From UBA4416 sp040376995 (lineage in GTDB: Bacteria > Bacteroidota > Bacteroidia > B-17B0 > Aurantibacillaceae), in the NCBI GenBank assembly GCA_040376995.1, contig JBEIPP010000002.1:1-61166 (forward strand): a stretch of DNA of 61,166 bases. Reading direction: 5' to 3'. The notes beneath the pieces are model-generated. The model saw only the letters and a program-made list of their open reading frames with translations. It did no database searches and was not told where the DNA came from. Position numbers and translations under genes: made by a program. Positions 1 to 8,663 of this stretch are shown piece by piece (within the stretch, counting starts at the first letter, position 1; each line of letters starts with the position of its first letter).

Positions 1-118
1 CATTTTTTCCATCTACTACTACATCTTTAATCATTCCAAGAGTCACTAAATCTTTTTTAAGATCTGGATCATCTACATATTTTAGGGCGTCTATAACGCT
101 ATCTACTGTTATTGGCAT
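1..118 (-). CDS. Mrp/NBP35-type Fe-S cluster carrier ATPase, N-terminal part (cut by window edge)
   Basis: Only the first 39 codons are in the window; the gene runs off the left edge. Translation from the ATG at 118 gives a start MPITVDSVIDAL followed by DPDLKKDLVTLGMIKD. This matches the small MIP18/DUF59 domain at the N-terminus of Mrp (ApbC) P-loop ATPases, which carry and transfer iron-sulfur clusters in the cytoplasm. The ATPase domain itself lies outside the window, so the call rests on the DUF59 motif (DPDL and VTLGM). It is on the same strand as gatA, separated by a 156-bp gap that holds an imperfect inverted repeat. Confidence 0.75.
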   Translation of the reverse strand, partial: MPITVDSVIDALKYVDDPDLKKDLVTLGMIKDVVVDGKN

Positions 119-135
119 TTGTTATTTGTTTTTTC

Positions 136-268
136 ACCACTGAGTCGCTGAGTACACAGAGGCTTTGATTTGTTTCATTTATTATACCGCCGTCACGGAA
201 ATTTTTATTTTATTTTATTTTACTATTCTTATCATACATCTTCTTTGTGCTATTCGTTTCTCTGTGGT
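136..268. repeat. Imperfect inverted-repeat element between gatA and the Mrp gene
   Basis: The left arm starting at 136 (ACCACTGAG...) and the right arm ending at 268 (...CTCTGTGGT) are imperfect reverse complements over about 26 bp, with 16 matches counted by eye. The interior is AT-rich with no ORF. The wording (cactgag, acacagagg, ctctgtggt) resembles short palindromic elements common in gene gaps of Bacteroidota. It occupies the whole gatA-mrp gap. Confidence 0.4.
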
Positions 269-274
269 AAATAA

Positions 275-1705
275 TTAAATTTGTTTTGCTAAATTCAATA
301 AATTTCCTTCTTCAAAATCGCGTCCCATAATTTGCAAGCCTATTGGCAAACCATTGGTATGTATCCCGTTAGGAACAGAAATAGCAGGGCATCCAACAAT
401 GTTTGCTTGAACCGTAAAAATATCTTCTAAATACATTTTAATTGGGTCTGTACTATTCTTTCCAAATTCAAAAGCGGTACTTGGAGTTGAAGGTGTTACA
501 ATAAAATCATATTGAGATAAAATCTCACGTGTTTTTTGACGAATCTTATTTCTTACTTTTTGGGCTTTGCTGTAATACGCATCATAATATCCTGCGCTTA
601 ATACAAATGTCCCTAACATAATACGTCGCTTTACTTCTTTACCGAATCCTTCGCTACGTGTTTTTTTATACGTACTTTCTAAGTCAGTAGCATTTGGGCT
701 TCTATATCCATAATGCACACCGTCAAAACGAGAAAGGTTTGAAGAAGCCTCTGCCGTTGTTAATACATAGTAAGTTGGTACTAAAAAATCCAAGTAAGGG
801 AAATCAACAGCAGTTACGGCGTGTCCGCTATTTTTTAATTTATCTAAAGCTGCTAAAGTTTGTTTTTTTACTTCAGGGTCTAAACCGTTAGATTCCACGC
901 ATTCTTTTAAATAAGCAATCTTAAATTTTTTGTTTTCAGATAAAGTATTAATGTACTGTCCAACTGGTTTTTGTGAAGCCGTGGTATCGTACTCATCTTT
1001 ACCTGCCATTATTTCTAATAATAAAGCAGCATCCTCTACTGTTTTAGTAATAGTGCCAATTTGGTCGAAAGAAGAAGCATAAGCAATTAATCCCCAACGA
1101 GAAATTCTTCCGTAAGTAGGTTTTAACCCCACGGTTCCTGTAAACGAAGCTGGTTGACGAATAGAACCACCTGTATCAGAACCAAGAGCAACATGACACA
1201 AATTAGCAGCAACTGCTGCCGCAGAACCACCTGAAGAGCCGCCTGGTACTGCATTTTCGTTTAAAGGATTTAATACTTTACCAAAGGCGGAGTTTTCATT
1301 ACTACTTCCCATAGCAAATTCATCACAGTTTAATCGGCCGATGATAATTGCATCTTCTGCTAATAAACGTTCAACTACAGTGGATGAATATAAAGATTCA
1401 AAACCTTCTAATATTTTTGATGAACAAGAAACTTTATGCCCTTTATAACAGATATTATCTTTTATTCCAATAACAACTCCTGCTAATTTTCCTAAAGAAT
1501 TGGACGTTGAGCCTGTAGAAGCTTTAATTTTTTCATCTACTAATTTTGCTTGAGTTAAAGCAGACTCATTAAATACTTCTAAAAAAGCATTTAACTGTTT
1601 TTTTGCTTCAATGACTTTTATAGATTCTTCTACTAATTGAACGCAAGAAATTGTTCCTGAATTTAAATCAGCATGAAGATTTTTAATAGTTGTAAATGTA
1701 TACAC
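275..1705 (-). CDS. gatA: Asp-tRNA(Asn)/Glu-tRNA(Gln) amidotransferase subunit A
   Basis: Amidase-signature enzyme of 476 residues, normal length for GatA. In the GatCAB complex this subunit hydrolyses glutamine and feeds ammonia to GatB, which amidates misacylated Glu-tRNA(Gln) or Asp-tRNA(Asn) in the cytoplasm. The Ser-cisSer-Lys triad is visible: Lys82 in GIKDN, Ser157 in PGGSSGGS, and Ser181 in DTGGSIRQPA, the spacing expected for the family. GatB and GatC are not in the window. It lies downstream of tatA but a strong hairpin terminator (1725-1755) separates them, so it probably has its own promoter in the short gap. Its C-terminus (LLNLAKQI) is complete. Confidence 0.96.
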   Translation of the reverse strand: MYTFTTIKNLHADLNSGTISCVQLVEESIKVIEAKKQLNAFLEVFNESALTQAKLVDEKIKASTGSTSNSLGKLAGVVIGIKDNICYKGHKVSCSSKILEGFESLYSSTVVERLLAEDAIIIGRLNCDEFAMGSSNENSAFGKVLNPLNENAVPGGSSGGSAAAVAANLCHVALGSDTGGSIRQPASFTGTVGLKPTYGRISRWGLIAYASSFDQIGTITKTVEDAALLLEIMAGKDEYDTTASQKPVGQYINTLSENKKFKIAYLKECVESNGLDPEVKKQTLAALDKLKNSGHAVTAVDFPYLDFLVPTYYVLTTAEASSNLSRFDGVHYGYRSPNATDLESTYKKTRSEGFGKEVKRRIMLGTFVLSAGYYDAYYSKAQKVRNKIRQKTREILSQYDFIVTPSTPSTAFEFGKNSTDPIKMYLEDIFTVQANIVGCPAISVPNGIHTNGLPIGLQIMGRDFEEGNLLNLAKQI

Positions 1706-1724
1706 AGTTTATATATTAAATAAT

Positions 1725-1755
1725 AAAAGCGTCAATCGAACAGACTGACGCTTTT
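1725..1755 (-). terminator. Intrinsic terminator after tatA
   Basis: A perfect 10-bp stem, AAAAGCGTCA (1725-1734) with TGACGCTTTT (1746-1755), and an 11-nt loop. On the minus strand it follows the tatA stop and leads into an AU-rich run. It would also end transcription coming the other way. Confidence 0.8.
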
Positions 1756-1776
1756 AAAATGTTTTTCAATAAGAAT

Positions 1777-1974
1777 TTATTTTTTTTCTACGTCAGTTGA
1801 TTCAGAAGAATTTCCGTCTTTAGCATCCTTAAATTCCTTCATACCTCTTCCTAATCCTTTCATTAATTCAGGGATTTTTTTACCTCCGAATAATAATAAA
1901 ACGATAACTAAAATAATGATGATTTCAGGAGCTCCAAGTCCGCCTAACATACCTAAGATTAATGCTTGTGTCAT
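1777..1974 (-). CDS. tatA: Twin-arginine translocase subunit TatA/TatE
   Basis: Small 65-residue protein with the TatA plan. A short N-terminal membrane helix (about residues 15-32, EIIIILVIVLLLFGG) is followed by the hinge and amphipathic helix (KKIPELMKGLGRGMKEF), then a charged tail. TatA oligomers form the pore that exports folded proteins across the cytoplasmic membrane. The FGxxKIPEL hinge motif is clear. It is preceded by a textbook Bacteroidota promoter (1993-2023) and followed by a terminator (1725-1755), so it is probably monocistronic. TatC is not in the window. Confidence 0.93.
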   Translation of the reverse strand: MTQALILGMLGGLGAPEIIIILVIVLLLFGGKKIPELMKGLGRGMKEFKDAKDGNSSESTDVEKK

Positions 1975-1992
1975 TGTTATAAATTTAGGCTA

Positions 1993-2023
1993 CAAATATA
2001 AGAATTTATTAGTTTTAAGCAAA
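1993..2023 (-). promoter_or_regulatory. Bacteroidota-type promoter of tatA
   Basis: Read on the minus strand: a -33 element TTTG (2023-2020), a spacer of exactly 19 nt, and a -7 element TATATTTG (2000-1993), matching TTTG-N19-TAnnTTTG. Transcription would start near 1986, about 12 nt before the tatA ATG. It is the best full promoter in the window and overlaps the control region of the divergent epimerase gene. Confidence 0.75.
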
Positions 2024-2038
2024 TTGACAAAAATCTGT

Positions 2039-2046
2039 TATTTTTG
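2039..2046 (+). promoter_or_regulatory. -7 element upstream of methylmalonyl-CoA epimerase
   Basis: TATTTTTG matches TAnnTTTG exactly; no good -33 element is seen at the usual distance. Its last three bases are the TTG that could be mistaken for the start codon of the downstream gene, which argues for the ATG at 2062 instead. Confidence 0.5.
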
Positions 2047-2061
2047 AGCAAAATAGCGCAT

Positions 2062-2469
2062 ATGATTAAGAAAATAGAACATATTGGGATTGCTGTAAAA
2101 AGCCTTCAAAACTCCAACGATTTATTTAAAAAACTTTTTGGAAAAGAACATTATAAAGTAGAATCTGTAGAAAGTGAAGGCGTAAGCACGTCTTTTTTTC
2201 AATTAGGAGAAACGAAAATTGAGCTTTTAGAAGCTACCAATCCCGAAAGTGCTATTGCTAAGTTTATTGATAAAAAAGGAGAAGGAATTCATCATATTGC
2301 TTATGAAGTAGATGATATTTACCAAGAAATGGATCGATTAAAAGCTGAAGGTTTTGAGGTTTTGAATAAAGAACCTAAACATGGAGCTGATAATAAATTA
2401 ATTTTCTTTTTGCATCCAAAAAGCACCAATGGTGTTTTGGTGGAATTATGTCAGGAGAGAAAAGATTAA
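2062..2469 (+). CDS. mce: Methylmalonyl-CoA epimerase
   Basis: VOC-superfamily metalloenzyme of 135 residues that interconverts (S)- and (R)-methylmalonyl-CoA, linking propionyl-CoA carboxylation to methylmalonyl-CoA mutase. The N-terminus MIKKIEHIGIAV and the elements IELLEA, GIHHIAYEV and VLVELC place the expected His and Glu metal ligands. The start is set at the ATG at 2062: the upstream in-frame TTG (2044) falls inside the -7 promoter element. Its 3' end overlaps the convergent TonB-dependent receptor gene by 4 bp. A PccB/MmdA-type carboxylase at 31907 probably acts in the same pathway, although the genes are not linked. Confidence 0.92.
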   Translation: MIKKIEHIGIAVKSLQNSNDLFKKLFGKEHYKVESVESEGVSTSFFQLGETKIELLEATNPESAIAKFIDKKGEGIHHIAYEVDDIYQEMDRLKAEGFEVLNKEPKHGADNKLIFFLHPKSTNGVLVELCQERKD

Positions 2470-4874
2470 AATTTCAACTGCAACGTCACGTAAAAATTTC
2501 TAGGATCGGAAGGTAAAATACCTGGTCCTGGATACCCCTCTGCTCGGCGTGTAAAATAAATTTTGTTTAAAAAATTATTGATACCTGCCGATACATTCAA
2601 AAACTTATAGGTGTACTGTGCCGAAAAATCACAAATCGTATATGCAGGAATAATTCCGGTAATAGCATTGGTACTGAATTTCGAATTACTAGCATCTGCA
2701 AATTGCTCGGTCGTGTAAGAACCTTGAACGGTTGTACTAAAGCCTTTGTATTTGTATGTTAATCCACTACGTAAAATGCTCGTAGGAACTAACTCTACTA
2801 ATTTATCATTAAATCCACTTTGCTGACTACTAATATATCTAGCATCTGTATAAGAAGCATTCACAAAATAACTCAACTGATGCTTTGCTTGTTTTTTAAA
2901 TAGTTTTAATAAGTCTATTTCCGCAAAACACTCCGCACCAATATTTCTACTATCCGAAATATTTGTTCGGTATCTATAAAGCACATAAGTTGATTCGTCT
3001 TCTTTTAAAACTGTTCCAATACGATCATTATATCTTAAATAATACACACTAAAATCTAAGTACAATAAATCTTTTAAGGTTAATCTAATTCCACCATCTG
3101 CCGTATAGCCAGTTTCATCTTTTAAATTTGGATCCACTTTAAAATTTGGATTCACGACACGCATATCGTTAAAATTTATGCTTCGGTAATTTTGACTAAA
3201 GTTAGCATATAACTCAACTTTACTCACTGGCTTATATAACAAGCCTAATCCACCTAATAAAAACGAACGATTACTATTTCTTTCCTCTTCGCGCTTTAAA
3301 TCTAAAATAATATTACCTGCTAAATCTTTATTCGTTTCTTTATAATATCCTACAGCCGAAGTAGAAATATATTCGAAACGAACACCAGGTGTTAAACTTA
3401 ATTTTTTAGTTAACTGAAAAATATTTTCTGAAAACAAAGCAATGTTTTTACTTGGAAATGTATAATCACTATGCTCTAAATCATTCGGATTTAAATAACT
3501 AAAATTGGCTTTAGAAGTTGTGTCGCCCAAACCTTGTTTTCTGATAGTTTTTCCTTGGTAATAACGTGCGCCAACTAAAAAAACAGACGTATTTTTAAAC
3601 AATTCATAGCGTTTTAAAAAACGTAATTCAGAACCAAAATTTTTATACTCATCTCCTAAAATGTCTCTTTCTGTCAAAGGATCGGCTCTATTAATTTGTC
3701 CTAAATACCCAACTGTAATTCTTTGGGCAATTAATCCAAAATTCATCCAACTAATTCTAGCAGATGGCGATAATTTCCAATCTAAACTTAATGATGCTAA
3801 ATTCCAATTTACCTTAAACCAATTTCTGTTTCTAATACTCTTTGATGGATCCAAATTAAATTGCCTATCTGTTAAACCTCCAGGCTGGTGAGCTAAATAA
3901 GTCATGTAAGTGTATTCACCTGTAATTTTAAGATTTGAATTTACCTGATAGTTAACTGAGGCATGAGCTGTATGCATTTTAAATTCAGAATTTGGTCTCC
4001 AACTATTTCCTTGTTTGTATTGGTAAAACGTATAGTAATTTATTTTTTTTACTGTTCCTCCAATACTATTAAACGAATTAAATAACCCAAACGAACCATA
4101 AGTTTGTCGAGACGTTAATTGTATTTTTTTATCAGCTGGGCCTTTTTTGAATTTAAAATTAATGAAGCCCCCAAACTGGGTTCCGTATTGCAAACTAGCG
4201 GCGCCTCTTATCACTTCAATTCTATCTAAGGCTTCTGTTGGCGGCGTGTAATAACTTTCAGGATAGCCTAAAGCATCAGCACTAATATCATAACCATTTT
4301 GTCGGGTATTAAAATTAGAAACACGATTTGGATTTAATCCTCTACCTCCAATACCTAATTGAATTCCTGCACCATCATTTTCGAAAATATTAATCCCTGC
4401 CACTTTAGCAAACACCTGACGAGAGTTGTTAGTTGCTAAGTTTGCATTCATATCATTCAAATAAATAACTTCGCTTTTTTTACCTGCGTAGATAGAAGTT
4501 CCTTCCACATTATTTAATTTTCCAATACCAAATGAATTATCTTTCTCCGATTCGACAATAATTTCCGTCAATGTGTTCCCTAATGAATCTAATTGAATTA
4601 ATAAAGTTGTATCGGAATTTAATTTTAATTTTTCTATATGATTTTTATATCCCGATAAAAAAACAGTTAATTGAACACTTCCTTCTTTAACTTGAGGCAA
4701 CATAAAATATCCCGCAATATCTGTTTTAGCTTTTTGATTATCACAAATTACTTGAGCATCTGCCGCAGCAACGCCATTAGGTAAATACACATTACCTTTA
4801 ATAGTATATGTATTCTGAGCTAACAATACATTGTAACAGCATAATAAAAACAATATGGAGAGACGCTTAAACAT
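2466..4874 (-). CDS. TonB-dependent receptor, FecA-like, of the imelysin iron locus
   Basis: Outer-membrane ligand-gated channel of 802 residues. In order: signal peptide (about residues 1-19, ending LLAQ), carboxypeptidase-regulatory-like domain (about 22-105), plug domain (about 125-245, with IGGRGLNPNR, IEVIRGAASLQYG and GGFINFKFKKG) and a 22-strand-type barrel ending in Phe (VTLQLKF). Such receptors import ferric complexes or haem using TonB energy. The substrate cannot be read from the sequence. The gene is third in an operon with the imelysin-like and HTTM genes; its ATG shares one base with the HTTM stop, implying translational coupling. No tonB, exbB or exbD gene is nearby. Confidence 0.9.
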   Translation of the reverse strand: MFKRLSILFLLCCYNVLLAQNTYTIKGNVYLPNGVAAADAQVICDNQKAKTDIAGYFMLPQVKEGSVQLTVFLSGYKNHIEKLKLNSDTTLLIQLDSLGNTLTEIIVESEKDNSFGIGKLNNVEGTSIYAGKKSEVIYLNDMNANLATNNSRQVFAKVAGINIFENDGAGIQLGIGGRGLNPNRVSNFNTRQNGYDISADALGYPESYYTPPTEALDRIEVIRGAASLQYGTQFGGFINFKFKKGPADKKIQLTSRQTYGSFGLFNSFNSIGGTVKKINYYTFYQYKQGNSWRPNSEFKMHTAHASVNYQVNSNLKITGEYTYMTYLAHQPGGLTDRQFNLDPSKSIRNRNWFKVNWNLASLSLDWKLSPSARISWMNFGLIAQRITVGYLGQINRADPLTERDILGDEYKNFGSELRFLKRYELFKNTSVFLVGARYYQGKTIRKQGLGDTTSKANFSYLNPNDLEHSDYTFPSKNIALFSENIFQLTKKLSLTPGVRFEYISTSAVGYYKETNKDLAGNIILDLKREEERNSNRSFLLGGLGLLYKPVSKVELYANFSQNYRSINFNDMRVVNPNFKVDPNLKDETGYTADGGIRLTLKDLLYLDFSVYYLRYNDRIGTVLKEDESTYVLYRYRTNISDSRNIGAECFAEIDLLKLFKKQAKHQLSYFVNASYTDARYISSQQSGFNDKLVELVPTSILRSGLTYKYKGFSTTVQGSYTTEQFADASNSKFSTNAITGIIPAYTICDFSAQYTYKFLNVSAGINNFLNKIYFTRRAEGYPGPGILPSDPRNFYVTLQLKF

Positions 4875-6229
4875 TACTTGTTATTTGATGTTGTAATAAT
4901 CCATTTTTTAGGTTTCAAATTATCTTCTTCTTCGCTTAGCACGGTGGTTTTATCAACCATTAATCGACTAGTTTTTCCATTCAATGTCACGTATGATTCA
5001 GCCAATACTTCAGCATCCTCAAAACCTTTTTTCTCAAATTCTTGTTTTAAAAAATGTGCATAGTTAATCAACATATCCGGCTGAGTAGCCATCATTTTTT
5101 CCTGCATTTGAGTTAAATATTCGCTGTTGCTTACCTCCATTTCTTTGCCTGTTTTTTTATCTCTAATATAAAAAAATGCCGTTCCTGCTTTTTCAATTAA
5201 CATCACCCGCCACGAAAAACGAAAGCCTTGCTCTGTCCAAAATAACTCCCCATCATATAATAAATACCTGAAAGGAAGTATTAATTGAATTGAAAAATGA
5301 AGTAGCATCAATCCCGCAAGAACCTTTACAAATAAATCATTTGGTTTATATGCTACACTTTCTATGGTTGACGATTTTAATTTAAAAAGTCCTTTCAATT
5401 TTTCGATCAACTGTATGTGAAAATTTTCACTAAAAAAGATAGTTGTTAAACAAATCATCACATACGGAAACATTCCAATATTAAAAAATAAGGAAGTTGC
5501 TAAGTGAAAAACAACAACAAAAAAATAAGCTGGCTTTATAAATCTTGGCATGAATAAAAAGAATGGAATTGCTAAATCATACAAACAACCAAACCAACTG
5601 AAAAAATAAGCTACCCATTCTTTTGTCAAATAACTTCCAATAATAGGCATTTCGCTATGTGCTGGAAGCCATATTTTAAGAGGCATGGCATTAAATAACC
5701 AATCGTAATTTAACTTAGCTACTCCCGCAAAAAAATAAACCACAAACACCTGAAACTTAACAATCAAAAGAAAATAATTAGGAATTTGAGTTGCTTGAAA
5801 AGTTTTATTTCTCCAAGCATCTATTGAAAAATAATGATGAGCTGGTAAAAAAATCATCAGCAAACTCATAATGCTAATAAAGTAATAATGATTTAAATAA
5901 TTTGTTTTATCAATCAATTCCACATAAGTAAATATTAAAAAAAACAGAATAATTGAAAATCTATAAAACAAACCAAGAATAATAAATAAGGATGCTAATG
6001 CCATGATGACAAAAACAACATACATTCCTGTTTCTCCAAGTGGTTTAATCCACTCAAAACCATAATAAGGAAAAAATAATTTAGGTTTTATATACATGCT
6101 ATAAACCCAACCTTTAGCAATAAAACGAATGATGGAAGCCAACATCAATACACCGAAAGCTATTCTAAAAACAGCTAATGGGGCAATATGAACAGTTTTT
6201 GAAAAATATGATTTTATGTAATTAATCAC
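4874..6229 (-). CDS. HTTM-domain (vitamin K-dependent gamma-carboxylase-like) membrane protein
   Basis: Polytopic inner-membrane protein of 451 residues. The N-terminal two thirds resemble the HTTM domain (PLAVFRIAFG at the start; DKTNYLNHYYF and LPAHHYFSIDAWR in the core) with about eight hydrophobic segments. A final membrane segment and a soluble tail of about 110 residues follow. HTTM is related to the membrane part of vitamin K-dependent gamma-glutamyl carboxylase, but its role in bacteria is not established. The gene overlaps the imelysin-like gene by 8 bp and touches the TonB-dependent receptor, so it probably serves the same uptake or processing system at the cytoplasmic membrane. Confidence 0.82.
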   Translation of the reverse strand: MINYIKSYFSKTVHIAPLAVFRIAFGVLMLASIIRFIAKGWVYSMYIKPKLFFPYYGFEWIKPLGETGMYVVFVIMALASLFIILGLFYRFSIILFFLIFTYVELIDKTNYLNHYYFISIMSLLMIFLPAHHYFSIDAWRNKTFQATQIPNYFLLIVKFQVFVVYFFAGVAKLNYDWLFNAMPLKIWLPAHSEMPIIGSYLTKEWVAYFFSWFGCLYDLAIPFFLFMPRFIKPAYFFVVVFHLATSLFFNIGMFPYVMICLTTIFFSENFHIQLIEKLKGLFKLKSSTIESVAYKPNDLFVKVLAGLMLLHFSIQLILPFRYLLYDGELFWTEQGFRFSWRVMLIEKAGTAFFYIRDKKTGKEMEVSNSEYLTQMQEKMMATQPDMLINYAHFLKQEFEKKGFEDAEVLAESYVTLNGKTSRLMVDKTTVLSEEEDNLKPKKWIITTSNNK

Positions 6230-7349
6230 CGTCTCCGTCTTGATATGTAATTACAATTCCTAGAACAGAAGGAGCGTCTGTTTTAAGTAATACCAACAAC
6301 TTTACAATTTCAATATAAGCCGCATCAACAGTTGCCACATCTGTCATAACCGAAGTAAACAAAGGCTCTTGAACCAAAGCTAATTTAGCTTTTGCAATTG
6401 CAAATTGATTTTTAATTGCTCCATTTAATGTGCCTGAAGTATGTTGCGCCTTTAAAGCATCTAAATAATCATCTAATCCTAAGCCATCCGCTCCTAAAAT
6501 TGAACGACCCAAATACACATTTTCAATATTTTGCAAACAGTGTTTTGCTAAATCAACTGAATAATTTTGTGCATAATACGCTTCGCACTTTTCAGGTAAC
6601 TGAACGCCCAACGATCTTTTGCCAAGAGGAATTCCAATTTTTCCATTTTTCAATAAATCAATTTCAAAGTTTAATTGATTTACTAACATTCCTAAAGAAC
6701 TTCCAATCTCAGAACCTTTAGATGAAATGAACGAATTTTTATACCCGCCATTCCATCCATTAATAACTGCATTTAATTTAGTTTGCATTTCTGCTAAACA
6801 ATCCGAAACATAGTTTGATCTATTTACTGCATTAGCATCCGTATCAAATAAACTAACAATAGCAGCATCCGTTTGAGATTTGCCATATAACAAATAATCA
6901 ATTGCAGGAAATCCTTTTGCATCTAAATTTGAAATCACATTAAAATCGTATACTCCTGAATTAATGTTTGTTTTTATTTGATTTGTATCACATGGATAGG
7001 TATTAAAATTAGAACGAACAAACTCAGTTTCTGAAGGGCCATATTCAAACGTACCAATATATTGAAAAGCCTCATAGGCTCTGATAAATCTTTGTCTAGC
7101 AACAGTTAAATTAGCTGTATTTTTTGCAAGTTTAAAATCATTATAAAATGTTGCAAAAGAATCCAATGCGTTTTTAGCCATTGTTAAATTTGGTAGAATA
7201 ACATTATCCGCATAATTTGTTAACATACCACTTTTATCAAAAGAGTCTTCTAACACTTCTTCATCTGTTGTTTTCTTTTTACAATTAGAAAACAAAAAAG
7301 CAACAACTAAAAATGATAAAAAGTATGGTGCTATTTTTTTCATTTGCAT
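6222..7349 (-). CDS. Imelysin-like (peptidase M75 family) lipoprotein
   Basis: Lipoprotein of 375 residues. The lipobox LFSNC puts the acylated Cys at residue 23, followed by KKK. The helical body contains RFIRAYEAFQYIGTFEYGP and YDFNVISNLDAKGFPAIDY, which match imelysin-like proteins of Bacteroidota. The family motif GxHxxE is degenerate here: residues 146-151 read GFPAID, so the His and Glu are replaced by Pro and Asp. Imelysin-like proteins are implicated in iron or haem uptake and probably bind rather than cut. It heads a tightly packed operon with the HTTM and receptor genes (8-bp overlap) and has an operator-like palindrome upstream. Confidence 0.87.
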   Translation of the reverse strand: MQMKKIAPYFLSFLVVAFLFSNCKKKTTDEEVLEDSFDKSGMLTNYADNVILPNLTMAKNALDSFATFYNDFKLAKNTANLTVARQRFIRAYEAFQYIGTFEYGPSETEFVRSNFNTYPCDTNQIKTNINSGVYDFNVISNLDAKGFPAIDYLLYGKSQTDAAIVSLFDTDANAVNRSNYVSDCLAEMQTKLNAVINGWNGGYKNSFISSKGSEIGSSLGMLVNQLNFEIDLLKNGKIGIPLGKRSLGVQLPEKCEAYYAQNYSVDLAKHCLQNIENVYLGRSILGADGLGLDDYLDALKAQHTSGTLNGAIKNQFAIAKAKLALVQEPLFTSVMTDVATVDAAYIEIVKLLVLLKTDAPSVLGIVITYQDGDGD

Positions 7350-7382
7350 TTTTTATTTGGAACGTAAATTTGCAATCTTATT

Positions 7383-7412
7383 AAAAGATACCCAATACCC
7401 GAAAAGAGGTAT
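7383..7412 (-). promoter_or_regulatory. Promoter and putative operator of the imelysin-HTTM-receptor operon
   Basis: On the minus strand a -7-like TATCTTTT (7390-7383) is preceded 5 bp upstream by an 18-bp inverted repeat at 7395-7412 (plus strand ATACCCGAAAAGAGGTAT). The same pattern, ATACC-N2-AAAA-N2-GGTAT, occurs upstream of the DUF4856 gene at 8694-8711; 14 of 18 bases agree. A shared regulator is the simplest reading. Confidence 0.5.
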
Positions 7413-7447
7413 TTATAGTATTTTTCTATGATTTATATCATTATTTT

Positions 7448-7482
7448 AATCAAAAAGGAAGTTTAAAACTCCCTTTTTGATT
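7448..7482 (-). terminator. Terminator after the DUF4856 gene
   Basis: Long hairpin whose arms begin AATCAAAAAGG (from 7448) and end CCTTTTTGATT (to 7482), with one internal mismatch and the A/T-rich arms serving as U-tract in either direction. It starts 5 bp after the DUF4856 stop, making that gene a separate transcript from imelysin. Confidence 0.75.
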
Positions 7483-7487
7483 AATTA

Positions 7488-8627
7488 TTATGGAATTAAA
7501 CTCGCGTTTAAATTAAACACTGTTGCTAATTTATTAATAGCATTATCCAAATTTAATGGAACTAAATTGTAAAAATTTGTTCCTAAATAACCTTCTAATA
7601 TGGCGATATCCGCATCAGAAATAGTTTTAGAAGGATTGTATTTAAACGCTTTAATAAAACCATATCCTTCAGATAAATTATGATGTAAAGTAGAGATGTC
7701 TGATAAATTGTTTTTTGCTCCTTTTAAATAACCGATACACTTAGCTGCTACAACTTTCTCCCATGTTGCCATAACCACGTCTCTGTTTGCATCACGTCTT
7801 GTTGTATCTCCATTACTAATAGCAGCTCTTCCTTTTAAAAAGGCATTCATAATTGCAGAGTTTGAACCAATAGCAACATTTACTGAATTACAATAACTTC
7901 CCCAATTTTTTAATCCGGTCAAGTTTGTAGGAAAATCAATGGGTACACCAAAATAACCAAAAGCTTCATCCCAAGCTTTTTCTTGAGCTGTAATTCCGTT
8001 TACTTTAGTCACATTATCATAAGTAGCAATGTTTTTTAAAATGGTCATCGCTTGATAATAAAGTACTGAACCCATTAAGCCTTTTTCTGCTAACTCTTTA
8101 TATTCAAGTCCATTTGCATCAACTAAAATAGCACGAGTGGATGTTACCAGTTTTCCTTTAACACCGTTAGATGCTGTAGAAACGGTAGGATTAGCCGCTG
8201 CAGTAGCACTTGCTGGCTCAGCATCATCAAAACTAGCTTCCAATTCAGTTTGAAATGAAAATGTATTATCCGTTTTATCCTTTAATTGAATTCCTGACGT
8301 ATTTAATGTTGTTAGTGTAAATTGATTATTTGCATTAACATACATATCCTTTAATGTTTGAGCCAAAACAGTAGGCTGAGTTGTTTGTGTGGTTGTATGT
8401 GTTGCTTTAATATATGTAATCATTTCTCCAAGCATTGCAATACGTTGGGTTGAACTAGTAAAATTCGCACTTGTAAAATTATAAGAAGAAGGAATATTAT
8501 AAGTTGGTCCAGTAGGTGCAGGAGTTTCTTCTTCTGGCTCAACAGTATCTTTTTTACAAGAAGTCGTTAAAAGCATTATTGAAATAGGCAAACCTATTAA
8601 TAGTGATTTGTTAGATAATAGTTTCAT
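7488..8627 (-). CDS. DUF4856-domain lipoprotein of the iron locus
   Basis: Lipoprotein of 379 residues: lipobox LTTSC with Cys24, then an acidic and proline-rich linker (EPEEETPAPTGP), then the DUF4856 domain beginning YNIPSSYNF. DUF4856 proteins have no proven biochemical role. They are commonly encoded beside imelysin, HTTM and TonB receptor genes in Bacteroidota, which points to a surface or periplasmic accessory function in iron or haem acquisition. The gene has its own promoter with the same putative operator as the imelysin operon (8694-8711) and its own terminator, so the locus is two co-regulated transcripts. Confidence 0.82.
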   Translation of the reverse strand: MKLLSNKSLLIGLPISIMLLTTSCKKDTVEPEEETPAPTGPTYNIPSSYNFTSANFTSSTQRIAMLGEMITYIKATHTTTQTTQPTVLAQTLKDMYVNANNQFTLTTLNTSGIQLKDKTDNTFSFQTELEASFDDAEPASATAAANPTVSTASNGVKGKLVTSTRAILVDANGLEYKELAEKGLMGSVLYYQAMTILKNIATYDNVTKVNGITAQEKAWDEAFGYFGVPIDFPTNLTGLKNWGSYCNSVNVAIGSNSAIMNAFLKGRAAISNGDTTRRDANRDVVMATWEKVVAAKCIGYLKGAKNNLSDISTLHHNLSEGYGFIKAFKYNPSKTISDADIAILEGYLGTNFYNLVPLNLDNAINKLATVFNLNASLIP

Positions 8628-8663
8628 ATATAGTTTTTATTTAGATTGATTATAAATATGCCT

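Noticed and set aside
2044..2061. TTG start giving a six-residue longer methylmalonyl-CoA epimerase
   Set aside because: The TTG is the end of a perfect TAnnTTTG -7 element; the ATG at 2062 also fits the family N-terminus.
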